Source: PALSA-505 sp036495485 (GTDB lineage: Bacteria; Actinomycetota; Actinomycetes; Streptosporangiales; Streptosporangiaceae). Taken from it: DNA of 13,293 bases. Positions 13,193-13,293 of this stretch are shown piece after piece. The notes below the pieces were generated by a model that was not told the origin of the DNA, ran no database searches, and saw only the letters and a list, made by a program, of their open reading frames with translations. Position 1 is the first letter of the stretch. Each line of letters opens with the position of its first letter. A program made the translations under genes and the position numbers. The stretch covers positions 1 to 13,293 of the forward strand of contig DASXMU010000195.1 in assembly GCA_036495485.1 (NCBI GenBank). The letters run 5' to 3'.

Positions 13193-13293
13193 GGGTTGCC
13201 GCTGGTCAGCGGTGAGTGCGGGATTCGCCGCTGGGGTCCGGGCGGGTTTGTGTCGCGTCGGGGTCACGGCGCGGAGACGACTGGGGAACGGTG

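Noticed and set aside
1..13293. tRNA, rRNA, CRISPR array, prophage or a new defence system
   Set aside because: I saw no tRNA-like cloverleaf, no regularly spaced repeats and no phage or defence proteins beyond one ordinary toxin-antitoxin pair.

Overview
The window comes from a high-GC actinomycete chromosome. The evidence is the G/C-rich third codon positions, the many GTG starts, the actinobacterial-type RbpA and WhiA, and the rapZ-yvcK-whiA block. Frequent use of the Arg codon AGG in conserved genes hints at a lineage near Streptosporangiales, but this is only a hint.

Positions 1-9161 are ordinary, well-conserved housekeeping DNA, all on the + strand. They run: the 3' bulk of uvrC (nucleotide excision repair); then rapZ, yvcK and whiA, joined by short overlaps; a 418-base spacer; the glycolytic operon gap-pgk-tpiA; a hairpin-rich spacer; secG (protein export); and rbpA (RNA polymerase-binding factor). 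The spacer before gap holds a 168-bp foldback element with imperfect terminal inverted repeats, probably a MITE-like repeat, and then a hairpin in the presumed gap leader.

Positions 9348-10838 hold accessory genes. A metal-dependent amidohydrolase (+) has a -10-like hexamer six bases before its start, which suggests a leaderless mRNA. A convergent toxin-antitoxin pair follows on the minus strand: an antitoxin with a predicted ribbon-helix-helix, overlapping by four bases with a MazF/PemK toxin. A near-perfect palindrome covers the antitoxin's -10 box and start codon and is a likely autoregulatory operator.

From about 10.9 kb to the end the DNA is mostly decayed. It contains a BTAD fragment of a SARP regulator on the minus strand; the DNA-binding N-terminus of a SARP on the + strand, cut off and joined to the 3' part of an unidentified gene; a VOC/glyoxalase pseudogene with several frameshifts; the N-terminus of an ISL3-family transposase; and a small membrane-protein ORF that may be truncated.

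I did not find a convincing new multigene system. The best leads are the foldback element upstream of gap, the antitoxin operator with its leaderless start, the direct repeats before the SARP remnant, and the unidentified gene fragment.
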